Source: DASUKM01 sp036278735
GTDB taxonomy: Bacteria; Acidobacteriota; Vicinamibacteria; Vicinamibacterales; 2-12-FULL-66-21
NCBI GenBank assembly: GCA_036278735.1
Contig: DASUKM010000023.1
Span: forward strand, 1 to 8,606
Direction: 5' to 3'
DNA length: 8,606 nt
Of the stretch, positions 6,797-8,606 are shown in pieces. The position numbers and the translations under genes are program-made. Each line of letters begins with the position of its first letter. Positions within the stretch are counted from its first letter, which is position 1. The notes beneath the pieces were generated by a model that made no database searches, had not been told where the DNA came from, and worked only from the letters and a program-made list of their open reading frames with translations.

Positions 6797-6821
6797 AGGG
6801 GCGCCCGATACGGGCGCCCCT
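6797..6821 (-). promoter_or_regulatory. Intercistronic stem-loop between binding protein and dppB
   Basis: AGGGGCGCCCG and CGGGCGCCCCT form a perfect 11-bp GC-rich stem closed by a 3-nt loop. It starts 7 nt after the stop codon of the binding-protein gene and ends 11 nt before the dppB ATG. No T-run follows on the - strand, so it is not a classical intrinsic terminator. In ABC importer operons, hairpins at this position commonly protect the upstream binding-protein mRNA or attenuate transcription, giving more binding protein than permease. The structure is seen directly; the role is inferred. Confidence 0.7.
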
Positions 6822-6828
6822 GATCCTC

Positions 6829-8586
6829 CTACTTGTCGAGCCAGAGCGTGTTCAGGTACAGGGCGGATCCGGCGCCGATGCCGGCCGGGATATTGTGCAC
6901 GTACGGCTGGTACAGCGTGAACGCATACGGCGTGCAGATCGGAAGGAACATCGGCCCCTTCGCGTAGATCATCCGCTGCACGTCCTTGACCTTGTTCGCC
7001 TGCTGCGTCGGGTCGGTGATCGCCTTCGAATCGGTGATCCCCTGCTCGATGTCCGGGAACAACCCGCCGAGGCCGTTCGAGTAGATGTCGCTGCCCGCCG
7101 GGCCGTGCACACTCTCGAAGTCCATCTCGAACTCCGCGGTTTCGTACACCTGGTTCAGGGCCAGGCTCGAGTCGTACTTCTTGTTCGTGTAGTTGTCCAG
7201 CCACGTCGCGAACGCCTGCGGATCCTTCTGGATGTTGAATCCTGCGTCCGCCATCTGCGACAGCCAGATTGGCAGGTGCAGGTTGTGCTCCTCGATGATC
7301 GAGTCGGCCGGCCACATCACCTTGATCGACAGCGTGTCCTGGCCCGTGGCGGCCTTGATGAGCTGCTTGGACTTGGCCGGGTCGAACGGCTGCAGTGTCT
7401 TCAGCTCGTCCGGCGAGAGCGCGTAGTCGCCCAGGGACCAGTGCACGATGCCGTTGGGCTTCGCCTCGCCCGAGTAAACGCGCTGCACGTACACGTCGCG
7501 GTTGAGGGCGTACATCGCCGCCTGCCGGACGCGGTCGTCCTTCCACGGGTCGTTCTTCGGGTTCATCGTGAACGCGATGAACGTGTTGGTGGTATCGCGG
7601 TTGACGATGTAGTTCGGGTTGCTCTGCAGCAGGCTCTTGTTGTCGTTGACGTCCTGCGCCCCGTACTGGTCCGTCTGCTGCGACTGGAACGCCGTCCGCA
7701 GCGCCGAGCGGTCGGCGATGATCTTCACCGCGATGGCGTCGACGTACGGCAGCGCGGCGTTGTTGTTCTTGTCGTCCTTGCGGTAGTAGCTCGGGTTCTT
7801 GGTGAGCAGCGCGCTCTGCCCTTCGGTGTAGTCACCAGGGTTCAGCACGAACGGGCCGGCGCCGGCAGACGCCGCCTTCATCTGGTCGGCCTTGGAAATC
7901 AGCTCCTTCGGGACGATGCAGTTGATGGCGCCGCCGATCCGGAACCAGAAGTAACCGTATGGCTTTGGCGTCTTGATCGTGAAGGTCGAGCCATCCGCCG
8001 CCGCATCAACCGATGCGACGTTCGGGCCGACGAATGCGTAGGCGTTCGACTGCGGCAGGTTCTTGATGCGGTCGAACGTGGCCTTCACGTCGGAGCCATC
8101 CATGTCGCGCTCCGGAATGCCGAGCTTGTTCGGTCCGATCTTCACGCCCTTGCGCGTCGTGAAGATGTACGTCGTTTCGTCCGGCTGCTCGACCTTCTCC
8201 GCCATGTCGTCGAACTCGAAGCTGTTGTCGACCGGCGAGCGGTTGACGACCGTGTTGTACAGCTTCGGGAAGTAGGCGACGCCGCCGGCGATCGAGATGT
8301 GCGGGTCGAAGGTGTCGAAGTCGACCGATGTCGCGATGTTGTACGTCCCGCCGGCCTTGGGGGTGCCGGTCGGGTTCTGGAAGTGCAGTCCCTCCTGCGG
8401 CGCGGTCTCCGTACCGGTCGCACCCGGCCCGCCGCTGCCCGGCGTCGAGTTGTTGCTGCTGCTTCCGCCGCCGCACCCGACGATCCACACCGCGCCCGCT
8501 GCCGCTCCCGCGACCCCGGCGCTCTGCAACACGCGCCGCCGCGAAACCCGTTGCGCCGTGACCTTGTCCCAGTAGCTTCCCGCCAT
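6829..8586 (-). CDS. ABC transporter substrate-binding lipoprotein, family 5 (SBP_bac_5, peptide/nickel type), Tat-exported
   Basis: This 585-residue extracytoplasmic solute-binding protein is of usual family length. The N-terminus carries a twin-arginine motif SRRRVLQ (15-21), a hydrophobic stretch (about 22-36) and a lipobox-like IVGC, so Cys38 is probably lipidated after Tat export. A flexible Gly/Ser/Thr/Pro linker follows (about 39-66). Family-5 features include the start of the mature domain GGTYNIA (79-85), DFDTFDPH (89-96), AGAGPFVLNPGDY (241-253) and DRVRQAAMYALNRD (351-364). The ligand is unknown; di- or oligopeptides, nickel or sugars are all possible for this family. The ATG is supported by AAGGGAG 9 nt upstream. 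It is first of the binding protein-dppB-dppC unit; its promoter lies beyond the window. A stem-loop just after its stop probably allows higher expression than the permeases. The signal style resembles Chloroflexota binding proteins. Confidence 0.93.
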   Translation of the reverse strand: MAGSYWDKVTAQRVSRRRVLQSAGVAGAAAGAVWIVGCGGGSSSNNSTPGSGGPGATGTETAPQEGLHFQNPTGTPKAGGTYNIATSVDFDTFDPHISIAGGVAYFPKLYNTVVNRSPVDNSFEFDDMAEKVEQPDETTYIFTTRKGVKIGPNKLGIPERDMDGSDVKATFDRIKNLPQSNAYAFVGPNVASVDAAADGSTFTIKTPKPYGYFWFRIGGAINCIVPKELISKADQMKAASAGAGPFVLNPGDYTEGQSALLTKNPSYYRKDDKNNNAALPYVDAIAVKIIADRSALRTAFQSQQTDQYGAQDVNDNKSLLQSNPNYIVNRDTTNTFIAFTMNPKNDPWKDDRVRQAAMYALNRDVYVQRVYSGEAKPNGIVHWSLGDYALSPDELKTLQPFDPAKSKQLIKAATGQDTLSIKVMWPADSIIEEHNLHLPIWLSQMADAGFNIQKDPQAFATWLDNYTNKKYDSSLALNQVYETAEFEMDFESVHGPAGSDIYSNGLGGLFPDIEQGITDSKAITDPTQQANKVKDVQRMIYAKGPMFLPICTPYAFTLYQPYVHNIPAGIGAGSALYLNTLWLDK

Positions 8587-8595
8587 GTCAGGTGT

Positions 8596-8602
8596 CTCCC
8601 TT
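8596..8602 (-). promoter_or_regulatory. Ribosome binding site of the substrate-binding protein gene
   Basis: On the - strand AAGGGAG is followed by 9 nt and then the ATG at 8586. This supports the chosen start, which also places the twin-arginine motif at a normal distance from the N-terminus. Confidence 0.65.
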
Positions 8603-8606
8603 CAGG

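Overview
This is a GC-rich window from a bacterial chromosome with no tRNA, rRNA, IS element or CRISPR. It most resembles a Chloroflexota genome, perhaps a Dehalococcoidia-like lineage. The basis is the gene set (a Pgi C-terminus of the Tal-Pgi fusion type next to gnd, zwf and opcA) and the style of the Tat-exported lipoprotein binding protein (SRRR motif, then a lipobox cysteine and a Gly/Ser linker). That assignment is an inference from remembered family features, not a database result.

Left part, + strand (1-3791): a tightly packed oxidative pentose phosphate operon. It contains the 3' end of a glucose-6-phosphate isomerase (probably the transaldolase/Pgi fusion), a short-form 6-phosphogluconate dehydrogenase (gnd), glucose-6-phosphate dehydrogenase (zwf) and its assembly/activation factor opcA. 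The genes are chained by translation signals: the gnd Shine-Dalgarno overlaps the pgi stop, gnd and zwf share an ATGA, and zwf and opcA overlap by 16 nt. Together they link fructose-6-P and glucose-6-P to ribulose-5-P with production of reduced nicotinamide cofactor. No 6-phosphogluconolactonase gene is seen in the window.

Middle (3746-4824): an alpha/beta hydrolase on the - strand runs tail-to-tail into opcA, and the two coding regions overlap by 46 bp. In its 5' leader lies a perfect 16-bp palindrome at 4669-4684, identical to the bacterial centromere-like parS site bound by ParB. It is followed by a second GC-rich palindrome. The gap of about 175 bp holding these sites is the only substantial non-coding DNA in the window.

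Right part, - strand (4825-8586): an ABC importer unit of the peptide/nickel/opine (Dpp/Opp) class, in the order binding protein (6829-8586), DppB-type permease (5793-6785), DppC-type permease (4825-5781). A perfect 11-bp stem-loop sits between the binding protein and the first permease. No ATPase gene (dppD/dppF) is present, so the nucleotide-binding subunits must be encoded elsewhere.

The metabolic genes are conventional. The most noteworthy element is the parS site, which suggests the locus lies in the origin-proximal ParB-binding domain of the chromosome (or on a ParABS-carrying replicon).
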